Program-made: the position numbers and the translations under genes
The notes under the pieces: model-generated
What the model saw: only the letters and a program-made list of their open reading frames with translations
What the model was told of the DNA's origin: nothing
Databases searched by the model: none
Part shown: positions 25,107 through 33,501 of the stretch, piece by piece
How positions within the stretch are numbered: the stretch's first letter is position 1
Layout: every line of letters begins with the position of its first letter
NCBI GenBank assembly: GCA_002375495.1
Contig: DFLU01000010.1
Span: forward strand, 180,053 to 244,052
Reading direction: 5' to 3'
DNA from: Flavobacteriaceae bacterium UBA3611
GTDB taxonomy: Bacteria > Bacteroidota > Bacteroidia > Flavobacteriales > Flavobacteriaceae
DNA length: 64,000 bases

Positions 25107-25739
25107 TCACAAAAGAATAATAAGCCGCCCATCTACTGAAACATCTGCAAACCCAACCTCATTTGCTACCCACTTTAAATTCTGTTCATTATAGAAAATC
25201 ACATGGGTACGGTCGTTTTTGTAATACCATTTTCTAAATTGTTCTACAGAATCATTCCAAAGATCGGTCATACAGAAAATCATTCCGTTTGGTTTCAATA
25301 ACCGTTTTAAAAGCTGGAATTCTTGTAAAGGATGGTGAAAATGTTCGATGACTTCGCAGCAGATAATATAGTCGTATTGCCCATTTAATACCTCCTTGTT
25401 AGGATAAAAAAAGGGGTCGTATAATGTTAATGAATACCCTTGTTCAGAAAGTAACTTCGCGGCTACGGGCCCGGTACCAGCACCGAAATCGAGTCCAGAG
25501 GTTTTAGAATCGAAATTAGCCTGAACAGCTTCAACGATAGGTGAAACAAAACGTTGGTATCCTAGATTATCGACATCGTTTTTATGGGTAAGATAACGCG
25601 CTTTTTCGGCAGCGGCATCCACCCAAGTGGCAGGTTCTCTAAAAATAGAGGTACATTTTCGGCATTCTAGGAAGTGATGATTGATATCGCGGTAATAATC
25701 GATAGTATCTTCACATCCACAAAGAATACACGGTGTCAT
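25107..25739 (-). CDS. class I SAM-dependent methyltransferase with N-terminal zinc-ribbon
   Basis: 210 aa. The N-terminus CILCGC ... CRKC is a four-Cys zinc-ribbon-like site. Then comes a Rossmann methyltransferase: LDFGAGTGPVAAKLL (motif I), YDYIICCEVIEHFHHPLQEF (motif IV region), LKRLLKPNGMIFCMTDL. Substrate unknown. Its ATG overlaps the DUF349 stop by 1 bp (TAATG), so the two are coupled. Confidence 0.86.
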   Translation of the reverse strand: MTPCILCGCEDTIDYYRDINHHFLECRKCTSIFREPATWVDAAAEKARYLTHKNDVDNLGYQRFVSPIVEAVQANFDSKTSGLDFGAGTGPVAAKLLSEQGYSLTLYDPFFYPNKEVLNGQYDYIICCEVIEHFHHPLQEFQLLKRLLKPNGMIFCMTDLWNDSVEQFRKWYYKNDRTHVIFYNEQNLKWVANEVGFADVSVDGRLIILL

Positions 25740-27856
25740 TACGAATCGCTTCTGGCAGATTTGATTTTCTTCAACTTTTTCTTCCAGATTTCGAGTTGTT
25801 CTTTATGTCGTGCAATATTTTTATGCACTTCAGCTACCATCGGGTTGTCATCAGGTACATGTTGAAAGAACCCAAGATTGTTCTCTAGTTGGTTGATTTC
25901 AGCTTTTACTTCCCCAATTTTTTTGGAGATAAAGAAATGTTCATTCTGTAGTTTGCGTTCATCGTCCTGAGAAACCATAGAACTTACTTTATTCTCATAC
26001 TTAATCAGTTCAGCTTCACTTTTGCCCAGATCTAATTTTTTGAAATGACCGTCAAGCACCTTATTGAAATCTTGCTCGATGCCCTTTTTCTTATAAGGAA
26101 CCCTACCAATTGCCTTCCACTCTTTTATCACTTCTTTTATAGATGCTAGATCGGCTTTGTGATCTCCAGAAAGTTCTAATTTTTTAATACCAGCAAGCAA
26201 TTCCTCCTTCTTGACTAGGTTTTCTTGCTCTTCTTGGCTGGCTTCGTTTTTCTTGGCATGAATACGGTCGAAGTAATGGTTACAGGCCGCTTTAAACTGC
26301 TTCCAGACCTTATCACTGTCTTTTCTAGGTACATGGCCAATGGTTTTCCAATCTTGTTGAATCTTCTTCATCAACGGTGTGACCGCATCAAAATCGTCAC
26401 TGTCTTTGTTCTCTTCGGCGATTTTTATCAGTTCCCGCTTCTTTTCTAGATTTGCGTATTGTTCTTTTTTCTGATTTTTATAAAAATCATTTTTAGCTTT
26501 ATTGAAATTGCGTGTCGCTTCCTTAAAAGCGTTCCAGATTTCTTTATTTTTCGCTTTTGGAACCTTGCCCGTAGCAAAATAGGCGTCGCGCAACTCTTGC
26601 ACTTTTTTCATGCTATGCTGCCACGACGAATGGTTTGGTTTTGTTTTTTCTTGTTGTGCCTTAATCTGCGCAACCAATTCTTTTTTAGCTTCGTAGTTGG
26701 CCTCATACGTCGCTTCAAGGGCATTTAATGCTTCTTGTCGCTTGTCGTGTATCACCTTGGTTGCCTCACTAAATTTGTCCCAAACATCTTCCCGGTACTC
26801 TTTGGCAACCGGACCTATTTCTTCTTTCCACATTTTATGCAGCATCTGTAATTCACGGAATGCTTTGTGCACATCTGTTTCTTGTTGTAGTTCTTCGGCA
26901 CGGACTATAAGTTTTAATTTGGCATCTAAGTTGTGCTTAAAATCTAAGTCTCTAAACTCACGGTTTAAATGTAAGAAATCGTAAAAATTCTCTACGTGGT
27001 GATGGTAGGTATTCCAGGTAAGGTTGTACTTGTCTCTTGGTATGGGACCCGCAGTATGCCAACGATCCTGAATATCTTTAAAATGCTTGTAGGTGGTGTT
27101 AATGCTCTCTTCGTTGCTCAACAGTCCTTTTAACTCTTCAATAAGTTCTTCTCGTTTGGCAAGGTTTGCCTGAAGGTCTTTCTTTAAATTTTTATAGTAA
27201 TTGTTCCGCTTTTCCTTATAATCGAAAAACAGCGAATTAAATTCTTTTTTTAGCGGAGTCGAGTAGTGGAAGTCGATAATATTTCCGCCTTCGGCTAGAA
27301 ATTCTTCTTTCTTCTCTTCTAGTTCTTCAGCAAATTTAGCGTTGAACTCGGTTTTTATTTCTTCTGCCTCCTTCTTAATTTCTTGAATGGGCTTGCTCTT
27401 AATTAAGGAGCCCAAGGCAGCAATGAGTTCTTTTTTACTCATCGCATGGTAATCTGGCCCGTCTTCTTCGGCTTCCTCTTTTTCCTCATCATCGCTAGAA
27501 CTCACTTCTTCTTCATCTTCGGTATCGTCGTCTAAATCGCTATCTTCCTTTTTACTCTCTTCTTTTTCACTTTTTTCTTTGGAAATGTTAGATGTTTCGC
27601 TAGCTTCTGCTGCTTCGGAAGGAGTCTCAGACGTTTCGGTGGCTTCATCTGACGATTTGTTCGAGGGCGCTTGTGCGGCGGTGTCTACCATTGCATTTTC
27701 AACCAAACTTTCAGAATCTTCAGTGGTTTCAGTTTCCTTCGCTTCTGTAGTTTCTTCGGTTTCAGGGTTTTGCTGTGTTTCTTCCACAAGTGCCTTCTCA
27801 AGGGCATCTTTTCCTGTTTCTTCGTTTTCTTTTGGAGATGAGTTTTCGTCAGACAT
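25739..27856 (-). CDS. DUF349 repeat protein with long acidic N-terminus
   Basis: About 705 aa from the ATG at 27856 (MSDENSSPKENEE); the frame also opens at a TTG three codons upstream. The first 140 residues are extremely rich in Glu, Ser and Thr and surely disordered. The rest holds several DUF349 units, each with a W-x-x-x-G-x-[VI]P-[RK] pattern: DRWHTAGPIPRDK, DAYFATGKVPKAKN, QDWKTIGHVPRKD, KEWKAIGRVPYKK. All helical, coiled-coil. Cytoplasmic; function unknown. Confidence 0.88.
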   Translation of the reverse strand: MSDENSSPKENEETGKDALEKALVEETQQNPETEETTEAKETETTEDSESLVENAMVDTAAQAPSNKSSDEATETSETPSEAAEASETSNISKEKSEKEESKKEDSDLDDDTEDEEEVSSSDDEEKEEAEEDGPDYHAMSKKELIAALGSLIKSKPIQEIKKEAEEIKTEFNAKFAEELEEKKEEFLAEGGNIIDFHYSTPLKKEFNSLFFDYKEKRNNYYKNLKKDLQANLAKREELIEELKGLLSNEESINTTYKHFKDIQDRWHTAGPIPRDKYNLTWNTYHHHVENFYDFLHLNREFRDLDFKHNLDAKLKLIVRAEELQQETDVHKAFRELQMLHKMWKEEIGPVAKEYREDVWDKFSEATKVIHDKRQEALNALEATYEANYEAKKELVAQIKAQQEKTKPNHSSWQHSMKKVQELRDAYFATGKVPKAKNKEIWNAFKEATRNFNKAKNDFYKNQKKEQYANLEKKRELIKIAEENKDSDDFDAVTPLMKKIQQDWKTIGHVPRKDSDKVWKQFKAACNHYFDRIHAKKNEASQEEQENLVKKEELLAGIKKLELSGDHKADLASIKEVIKEWKAIGRVPYKKKGIEQDFNKVLDGHFKKLDLGKSEAELIKYENKVSSMVSQDDERKLQNEHFFISKKIGEVKAEINQLENNLGFFQHVPDDNPMVAEVHKNIARHKEQLEIWKKKLKKIKSARSDS

Positions 27857-27956
27857 GTTTTTCAATGTTAGGGTTCAATATTTTGGGTGTGTCAAGATAC
27901 TAACAACTAAACAAACGACAAAGCAGAAGGCTTTATTTTGAAAGGGAGCATTCGGG

Positions 27957-28688
27957 CTAGCTATTCCAGATAGACCACGATTTTTTGGCTTGGTGTTCTA
28001 ACATCTTTAAGCCATTGCTCACACGTGCTCCTTTGGCTGTCCCTCGTTTCATGAATTCGGTTTCTCTCGGATTGTAAATTAGATCAAACAACACGTGTTG
28101 CTCGGTAAGAAAATTATAAGGAATATTGGGCGCTTCATGAACATTTGGAGACGTACCCAATGGCGTGCAATTGATGATTAAGAAATGTTCTTTTATCAGT
28201 TCTCGGGTGAGTTCACCATAAGTAACACTATTTTCAGAAGGTGTTCTGGAAACCTGCAGGTAGTTAAACCCCATGGCGTCTAACACATATTTAATGGCTT
28301 TAGACGCTCCGCCAGACCCTAAGATTAATGCTGTTTTTTTATGTATCGGTAAAAAATTTTCTAATGCTCGTGCAAAACCGTAGTGATCTGTGTTATAACC
28401 AATAAGTTTTCCGTCTTTTCGAAATTTTATGGTATTTACGGCACCTATCTTTTTCGACTCTTTGTCTAAACGGAACAGATGTGGAATGACTGCTTCTTTA
28501 TACGGAATCGTGACGTTTAGACCTTGAAGGTCTTTGTGGTCTGAAATAATAGTTTCAAATTGTTCGATACAAGGTACATCAAAGTTGAGGTACGTATGGG
28601 GAAGTCCTTCTTTCTCGAATTTGATATTGAAAAATGTTTGGGAAAACGAATACGATATATCCTTTCCCAGCAATCCGAATTTGGCCAT
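27957..28688 (-). CDS. aroE: shikimate dehydrogenase
   Basis: 243 aa NADPH-dependent enzyme of aromatic amino acid synthesis. Substrate site SYSFS near residue 13, NVTIPYKEAV with the catalytic Lys, and NTDHYGF with the catalytic Asp; nucleotide loop LGSGGASKAI. Slightly short compared with E. coli AroE (272), normal for Bacteroidota. Its start overlaps the stop of the upstream DUF368 gene by 1 bp. Confidence 0.94.
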   Translation of the reverse strand: MAKFGLLGKDISYSFSQTFFNIKFEKEGLPHTYLNFDVPCIEQFETIISDHKDLQGLNVTIPYKEAVIPHLFRLDKESKKIGAVNTIKFRKDGKLIGYNTDHYGFARALENFLPIHKKTALILGSGGASKAIKYVLDAMGFNYLQVSRTPSENSVTYGELTRELIKEHFLIINCTPLGTSPNVHEAPNIPYNFLTEQHVLFDLIYNPRETEFMKRGTAKGARVSNGLKMLEHQAKKSWSIWNS

Positions 28689-29707
28689 TATTTTGATGGT
28701 TGTTTCTTTTTTTTATAAACATCTAGGCTCAACACGATGCCAATCCCTACAAAGATAAACAGAATCGCGAAAAACGTCTCGAAAGAAAATTCTGAGGGCC
28801 AATATCTGTCATACCCATTTATAATGGCTTCACCATTAGCATCTATTGCAATATTTCCGAAGTTATCATAAGCGTACACCGTGTATTTCCAAGGCCATAC
28901 CACGCCCAAAGAACCAGCAATAAACCCAATGATTACCGCATACGTTGCTTTTCTAAAATGTTTCAAGACATAGGCCAAACCATGGGAGAGCGATACCAAA
29001 CCTGTGATGGAACCAAGGGTGAAAAACGCTAATATTTTCAGCATTTGCAACCTTTCAGTATTCGAGACAAAGCTTGCGTCACCGCGAATAAGTTCAGAAA
29101 AGGTATCAAATAGCGCATTTACCGAGTCTACGAGCAGTAACACGTAATTTCCCAAAAGGATGAGTATAAATGATCCGGAGAGCCCCGGAAGTGTCATCCC
29201 AGAAACGCTGATTATTCCGCAGAAAAAAACAAAAATGAGATTGCTATTTTCCTTGGCCGGTTCTAAAAAACTGATGCTTACTCCGGCAATGATTCCGCAG
29301 AGCAAATACGCGAGATATTTTCGGTTCCATTCACCAAAATCTTTCGCGATATAATAAATAGAGCCTATGATCATGCCGAAAAAAGCACTCCATACAAACA
29401 ACTCGTACCGAACAATTAAAAAGTCTAACAATTTTGATACACTAAAATAACTGATTACCATTCCCAGTAACAGCAACCCCAGAAACCGACCGTTGATATA
29501 CTGTATAAAACTTCTGAAACGACCATTCAGCAAAAGTGCAAATGCTTTTCGGTTTACTTTTTGAAGCGAATAAATAAACTCTTCGTAGAATCCGCCAACA
29601 AACGCTACAACGCCACCAGAAACCCCAGGTACCTTATTGGCAGCACCCATAAAGAGCCCCTTTAGTACCAACCATATTTTATCAGAAAAGGTTCTGGTGT
29701 TCTGCAT
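28688..29707 (-). CDS. DUF368 (PopT-type) membrane protein, copy 2
   Basis: 339 aa, about nine or ten hydrophobic segments. Family signatures: KGLFMGAANKVPGVSGGVVAFVGG at the start and GMTLPGLSGSFILILLGNY in the middle. DUF368 proteins have been shown in other bacteria to recycle undecaprenyl phosphate across the cytoplasmic membrane. It directly follows its paralogue, with no spacer between them. It has a hydrophilic C-terminal loop (GEAIINGYDRYWPSEF) not shared with copy 1. Confidence 0.9.
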   Translation of the reverse strand: MQNTRTFSDKIWLVLKGLFMGAANKVPGVSGGVVAFVGGFYEEFIYSLQKVNRKAFALLLNGRFRSFIQYINGRFLGLLLLGMVISYFSVSKLLDFLIVRYELFVWSAFFGMIIGSIYYIAKDFGEWNRKYLAYLLCGIIAGVSISFLEPAKENSNLIFVFFCGIISVSGMTLPGLSGSFILILLGNYVLLLVDSVNALFDTFSELIRGDASFVSNTERLQMLKILAFFTLGSITGLVSLSHGLAYVLKHFRKATYAVIIGFIAGSLGVVWPWKYTVYAYDNFGNIAIDANGEAIINGYDRYWPSEFSFETFFAILFIFVGIGIVLSLDVYKKKKQPSK

Positions 29708-30679
29708 CTACACATCTTTTTTAGATGCAGCAAAGCGCTCCATAAGAAAAATAGTTAAAAAACCGATGACCATAAAGACCAATGCTAGTACGATTTGTGA
29801 ATTACCCTCAAAACTATTGGGCAGGATGCTTCTTTCCAAGAATGGAACTTCGTTGCCATCGTGATTAATTCGATATTCCAGTACTTCTTTCCAAGGCCAA
29901 ATTTTGTTCAAAGCACCTATCATAAAGCCTGTCAGCACCGCCAATGTGATATTTTTAAAGTTTTTAAACATATAATTAAGTGCCCTCGAAAATACTTTGA
30001 GTCCTACAATAGCACCAATGGCAAAAATAAGCAACCTTCCAATAGCCGAGATCAAGAGTTCGGAATCCATTCTGGTAATTCCGTCACTCAAATCTGATAG
30101 AATTCCGATAACCATTTCATAGGCCCCCAAGAGTAGCAAGATAAATGCTCCACTTATTCCTGGTAAAATCATAGCGATTATGGCTATAAAACCTGCTAAT
30201 AACAAAAACCACGAGCTGTCTGGAGAACCAATGGGTTTTGCCAGTGTTATGAAGTACGCAAAAGCTGCGGCAATTAGCAAACCAATCACCACTTTTACAT
30301 TCCAATTTGTGATTTGCTTCCCCACATAAAGAATACTTGCGATTACAAGTCCGAAGAAAAATGACCAGACCAAAATTGGGTGTTCTTCCAAAAGCCATTT
30401 GATGACTTTTGAAAGTGAAAGAAGGCTGATAAATACGCCACTGAATAAAGCGACTAAAAAGTTAAGGTTATATGTTGCCCATGCAGTCTTAAGTCCTTCC
30501 TTTTTCCAAATCTTGAAAAAACCGAGATCCAGTTTATGAATGGTTTCAATAAGTTCTTCGTAAATACCTGCGATAAAAGCGATGGTGCCTCCAGACACAC
30601 CGGGCACTACATCTGCAGCTCCCATGGCAAGGCCTTTGGCGGTTATGGTAAGGTATTGGAGAAACGATCTTGAGGGCAT
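29708..30679 (-). CDS. DUF368 (PopT-type) membrane protein, copy 1
   Basis: 323 aa paralogue of the next gene. It has KGLAMGAADVVPGVSGGTIAFIAG and AMILPGISGAFILLLLGAYE, closer to the usual family motif (AAD rather than AAN). Its predicted role is polyprenyl-phosphate translocation, needed for peptidoglycan and surface glycans. First gene of a DUF368-DUF368-aroE unit. Confidence 0.91.
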   Translation of the reverse strand: MPSRSFLQYLTITAKGLAMGAADVVPGVSGGTIAFIAGIYEELIETIHKLDLGFFKIWKKEGLKTAWATYNLNFLVALFSGVFISLLSLSKVIKWLLEEHPILVWSFFFGLVIASILYVGKQITNWNVKVVIGLLIAAAFAYFITLAKPIGSPDSSWFLLLAGFIAIIAMILPGISGAFILLLLGAYEMVIGILSDLSDGITRMDSELLISAIGRLLIFAIGAIVGLKVFSRALNYMFKNFKNITLAVLTGFMIGALNKIWPWKEVLEYRINHDGNEVPFLERSILPNSFEGNSQIVLALVFMVIGFLTIFLMERFAASKKDV

Positions 30680-30715
30680 AAGCGTATGGTTAGAATTCCC
30701 TCAAAAATACGGAAA

Positions 30716-32116
30716 TTAGACCGACGGTTTTTTATGTTTTTCAATTATTTGGCGCACTCGGGTCCTAGCATAGACTTTCGGAAACAATTCTTCCAAGATC
30801 ATCAGGAAATCGGTATCTGCGCGTAAGGCATTTTTTAAGTGGAATTCAGCTTTTTGACTTTCTTTCAGCACATAAAATAATCCGGCCAGTCGAAATTCAA
30901 TCTCGACGTTTTCAGGATAGAATTCTGTAGCCTGGAACAAATTACTCACTGCCGCCTGATATTCACCTAACTTAATCAACAGGTCGGTTCTAGACAACCA
31001 TGTTTCAAGCTCGTAGTTGCCTAATTCGAGTGTTCTTCTGTAACCGTGCTCTGCTTCTTCAAAACGCATCAAACGCATATTGATTCGTGCGTAGCGCTTC
31101 CAATAAAGTACATTTTCACCATCTATATTGATTGCTTTTTCGATAAAGTACAACGCTTTTTCATACGATTGTTGCTTTAAATAAAAATCGGTAATGGCAA
31201 TCCACCCCTTGTCTAACAGCCCGTCTTCTTCTACACATTTGTTAAAAAACTGCAAGGCAAGATCACCATTGCCCAGACGCTCATGACATTTCCCGATTCG
31301 CAGGAGAGCAAACGACGTAGGGTCGTCGAGCCCTAAGGTAATCGTGTAGCTGTCTATCGCTTCGTTGTAGCGTTTAAGACGTTCTAAGGTTTTTCCTTTT
31401 TCCAGGTAGGCACCAATAAATCGATCGTCGCTTATGATGGCAAAATCGAATGCTGCCAACGCTTTTTTGTATTCTTTTAAAATATAGTATTGCTTGCCCA
31501 CTTGGTGCCATGCTACTTCGCAATACGGATTCTTATTTAGAAAATCGTTCAGATAATCGATGGCGGCTTCGTGTTCATCTAGATACTCAAAACAATAAAT
31601 TATGTTGTACAGGGCAGAGTAATCTTGTTCGTCCTGTTCTAAACAACGCATAAACGACAATTTGGCGTTGTCAAAATCTTCTAGGAATAGATACTCCATA
31701 CCTATTAATGAAAGCACATCGCTTTCGTCACTGGTAATTTCTAGCGCTTGTTGTAATAATCTGATGGCGTTTTTATGATCGTCACGGCGAGAGAAAATAT
31801 TCGCCTTTTGTATGTAAATCTCTTCATTGCTCTGTTCTAGCAAATACAAATCGTCTAAAAGTGCTTCGGCAGTGTCCAATTCATTTTCAAAAATGAACAT
31901 TTCAATCTGGAACAATTTAAGGTTTGTAGAAGTGGGGTGTTGCTCTAGCCCAAGCTTTGTAGCTTTCTTGGCAAGGGCAACTTTACCGTTTTCAAGATAA
32001 TGCTGAATAATCTCTTCAAACTCTTCAGAATCGAAGAAATATACGTCGTTCGTTTTCAACATAGATTCGAAACGCGATAGTGGAAAATTGTTATACTCGT
32101 TAGGATTAGAGGGCAT
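30716..32116 (-). CDS. tetratricopeptide repeat protein
   Basis: 466 aa, helical throughout with about ten TPR-type units (for example YSALYNIIYCFEYLDEHEAA, YKKALAAFDFAIISDDRF, NEAIDSYTITLGLDDPTSF, YEKALYFIEKAINIDGEN). No signal peptide. Probably a cytoplasmic scaffold; partners unknown. It ends KHKKPSV. Confidence 0.87.
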   Translation of the reverse strand: MPSNPNEYNNFPLSRFESMLKTNDVYFFDSEEFEEIIQHYLENGKVALAKKATKLGLEQHPTSTNLKLFQIEMFIFENELDTAEALLDDLYLLEQSNEEIYIQKANIFSRRDDHKNAIRLLQQALEITSDESDVLSLIGMEYLFLEDFDNAKLSFMRCLEQDEQDYSALYNIIYCFEYLDEHEAAIDYLNDFLNKNPYCEVAWHQVGKQYYILKEYKKALAAFDFAIISDDRFIGAYLEKGKTLERLKRYNEAIDSYTITLGLDDPTSFALLRIGKCHERLGNGDLALQFFNKCVEEDGLLDKGWIAITDFYLKQQSYEKALYFIEKAINIDGENVLYWKRYARINMRLMRFEEAEHGYRRTLELGNYELETWLSRTDLLIKLGEYQAAVSNLFQATEFYPENVEIEFRLAGLFYVLKESQKAEFHLKNALRADTDFLMILEELFPKVYARTRVRQIIEKHKKPSV

Positions 32117-32260
32117 AGACTACGGTTTAACGATTACTACTTTTTTAAAGATAGTAATGTCATAAGGTTTTCAATAGTTATGCCGTGATTGTTGTTAACA
32201 GGCTTATTAACAGATTTTTTAGAAATTAAAGTATTGATATTCAAAGGGTTGTATGTAAAA

Positions 32261-33445
32261 TTATTTTTTCTGAATGGCATCGAGTACATCGGTAATTATG
32301 GCGCACCCTTCCTCAATTTCGTCATCGCTTATCGTTAGCGGTGGTGTGATGCGTATAGCTCGGGGTTCAAAAAGAAGCCAAAACAAGATTAAATTTCGGT
32401 CTTTACACTTCAGGATTACTTCTGAAGCCAACTCTGACGTGCCTACCAGCGCAGCAAGCATTAATCCGCTGCCTCTAATTTCTGAAATTAACGGATGTTG
32501 CAGCTTTGCTCTGATGAGTTTCTCCTTGTGTTTTACTTGTGCCATGATGTCACCTTCTGTGATTTCCTGTAACGTGGCCAAGGCAGCAGATGCAATTACG
32601 GCGTTTCCGCCAAAAGTGGTAATGTGTCCTAATTTTGGGTTGTTAGAAAGTAGTTCCATGTGTATTCTGGAAGCGGTAAAGGCTCCAATTGGGAGTCCGC
32701 CACCCATCCCTTTTCCCATTACCAAAATATCAGGAATCACATCAAATTGTTCAAAACCGAAAAGCGTTCCCGTACGTCCGAAGCCAGGTTGGATTTCATC
32801 TAGAATTAGCAAAGCTCCTACTTCTTCACAACGTTTTTTAACCTTTGTAAGGTAATTGTTCTCTGGCAGGATAAACCCAGCTCCACCTTGGATGGTTTCT
32901 AAAATGACCGCTGCGGTTTTTTCCGTAATCTCATCAAGACAGGTTTCACAATTAAATTGAATGGGGAGACAGTCGGGAACCAATGGACCAAAAGGTGTTT
33001 TACGTTCTTCAAACCCCATGACGCTTAACGCTCCGAAAGTGTTTCCGTGATAGGCATTATGGGCGTAGCGTATTTCAGAACGACCGGTAACTCGCCGTGC
33101 GAGCTTCATGGCACCATCGATGGCCTCGGCACCGCTATTTACCAAATAGGTAGTTTCTAAAGGTTTGGGTAGGTGTTGGGCCAACAATTTGGTAAGCTGT
33201 ACTGCGGGTGCTTGCACATATTCGCCATATACCATTACATGTTGATATTGTTCCATCTGTGCTTTTACTGCGTTTACGATTCTAGGGTGGCAATGCCCTA
33301 AACTACACGCAGAGACGCCAGCTACAAAATCGAGATGCTTCCCGCCTTGGGTATCATAAATATAACTACCCTTGGCATGCGAAACCTCCATCGCCAGAGG
33401 GTGCGGAGTGGTTTGTGCTTGGTATGTGTAGAAATCATCTTTCAT
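32261..33445 (-). CDS. class III pyridoxal-phosphate aminotransferase (ornithine/acetylornithine-type)
   Basis: 394 aa from the ATG at 33445. PLP fold type I: VNSGAEAIDGAMKLARRVTGR, then LLILDEIQPGFGRTGTLFGFE and the Schiff-base Lys in ILVMGKGMGGGLPIG. It belongs to the group often labelled aspartate aminotransferase family; exact amino donor unknown, and no arg genes are near. It lies between the TPR and OstA-like genes. Confidence 0.88.
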   Translation of the reverse strand: MKDDFYTYQAQTTPHPLAMEVSHAKGSYIYDTQGGKHLDFVAGVSACSLGHCHPRIVNAVKAQMEQYQHVMVYGEYVQAPAVQLTKLLAQHLPKPLETTYLVNSGAEAIDGAMKLARRVTGRSEIRYAHNAYHGNTFGALSVMGFEERKTPFGPLVPDCLPIQFNCETCLDEITEKTAAVILETIQGGAGFILPENNYLTKVKKRCEEVGALLILDEIQPGFGRTGTLFGFEQFDVIPDILVMGKGMGGGLPIGAFTASRIHMELLSNNPKLGHITTFGGNAVIASAALATLQEITEGDIMAQVKHKEKLIRAKLQHPLISEIRGSGLMLAALVGTSELASEVILKCKDRNLILFWLLFEPRAIRITPPLTISDDEIEEGCAIITDVLDAIQKK

Positions 33446-33501
33446 TTTCTTATTCAAACTGAAACGGTAATAGATTTAAAGAATTAAGAGGGTAGAAAGA
33501 G

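Noticed and set aside
27450..27941. Plus-strand Ser/Val-rich frame opposite the DUF349 gene
   Set aside because: Antisense shadow of the Glu/Ser/Thr-rich N-terminus of the DUF349 protein; composition follows from codon bias.
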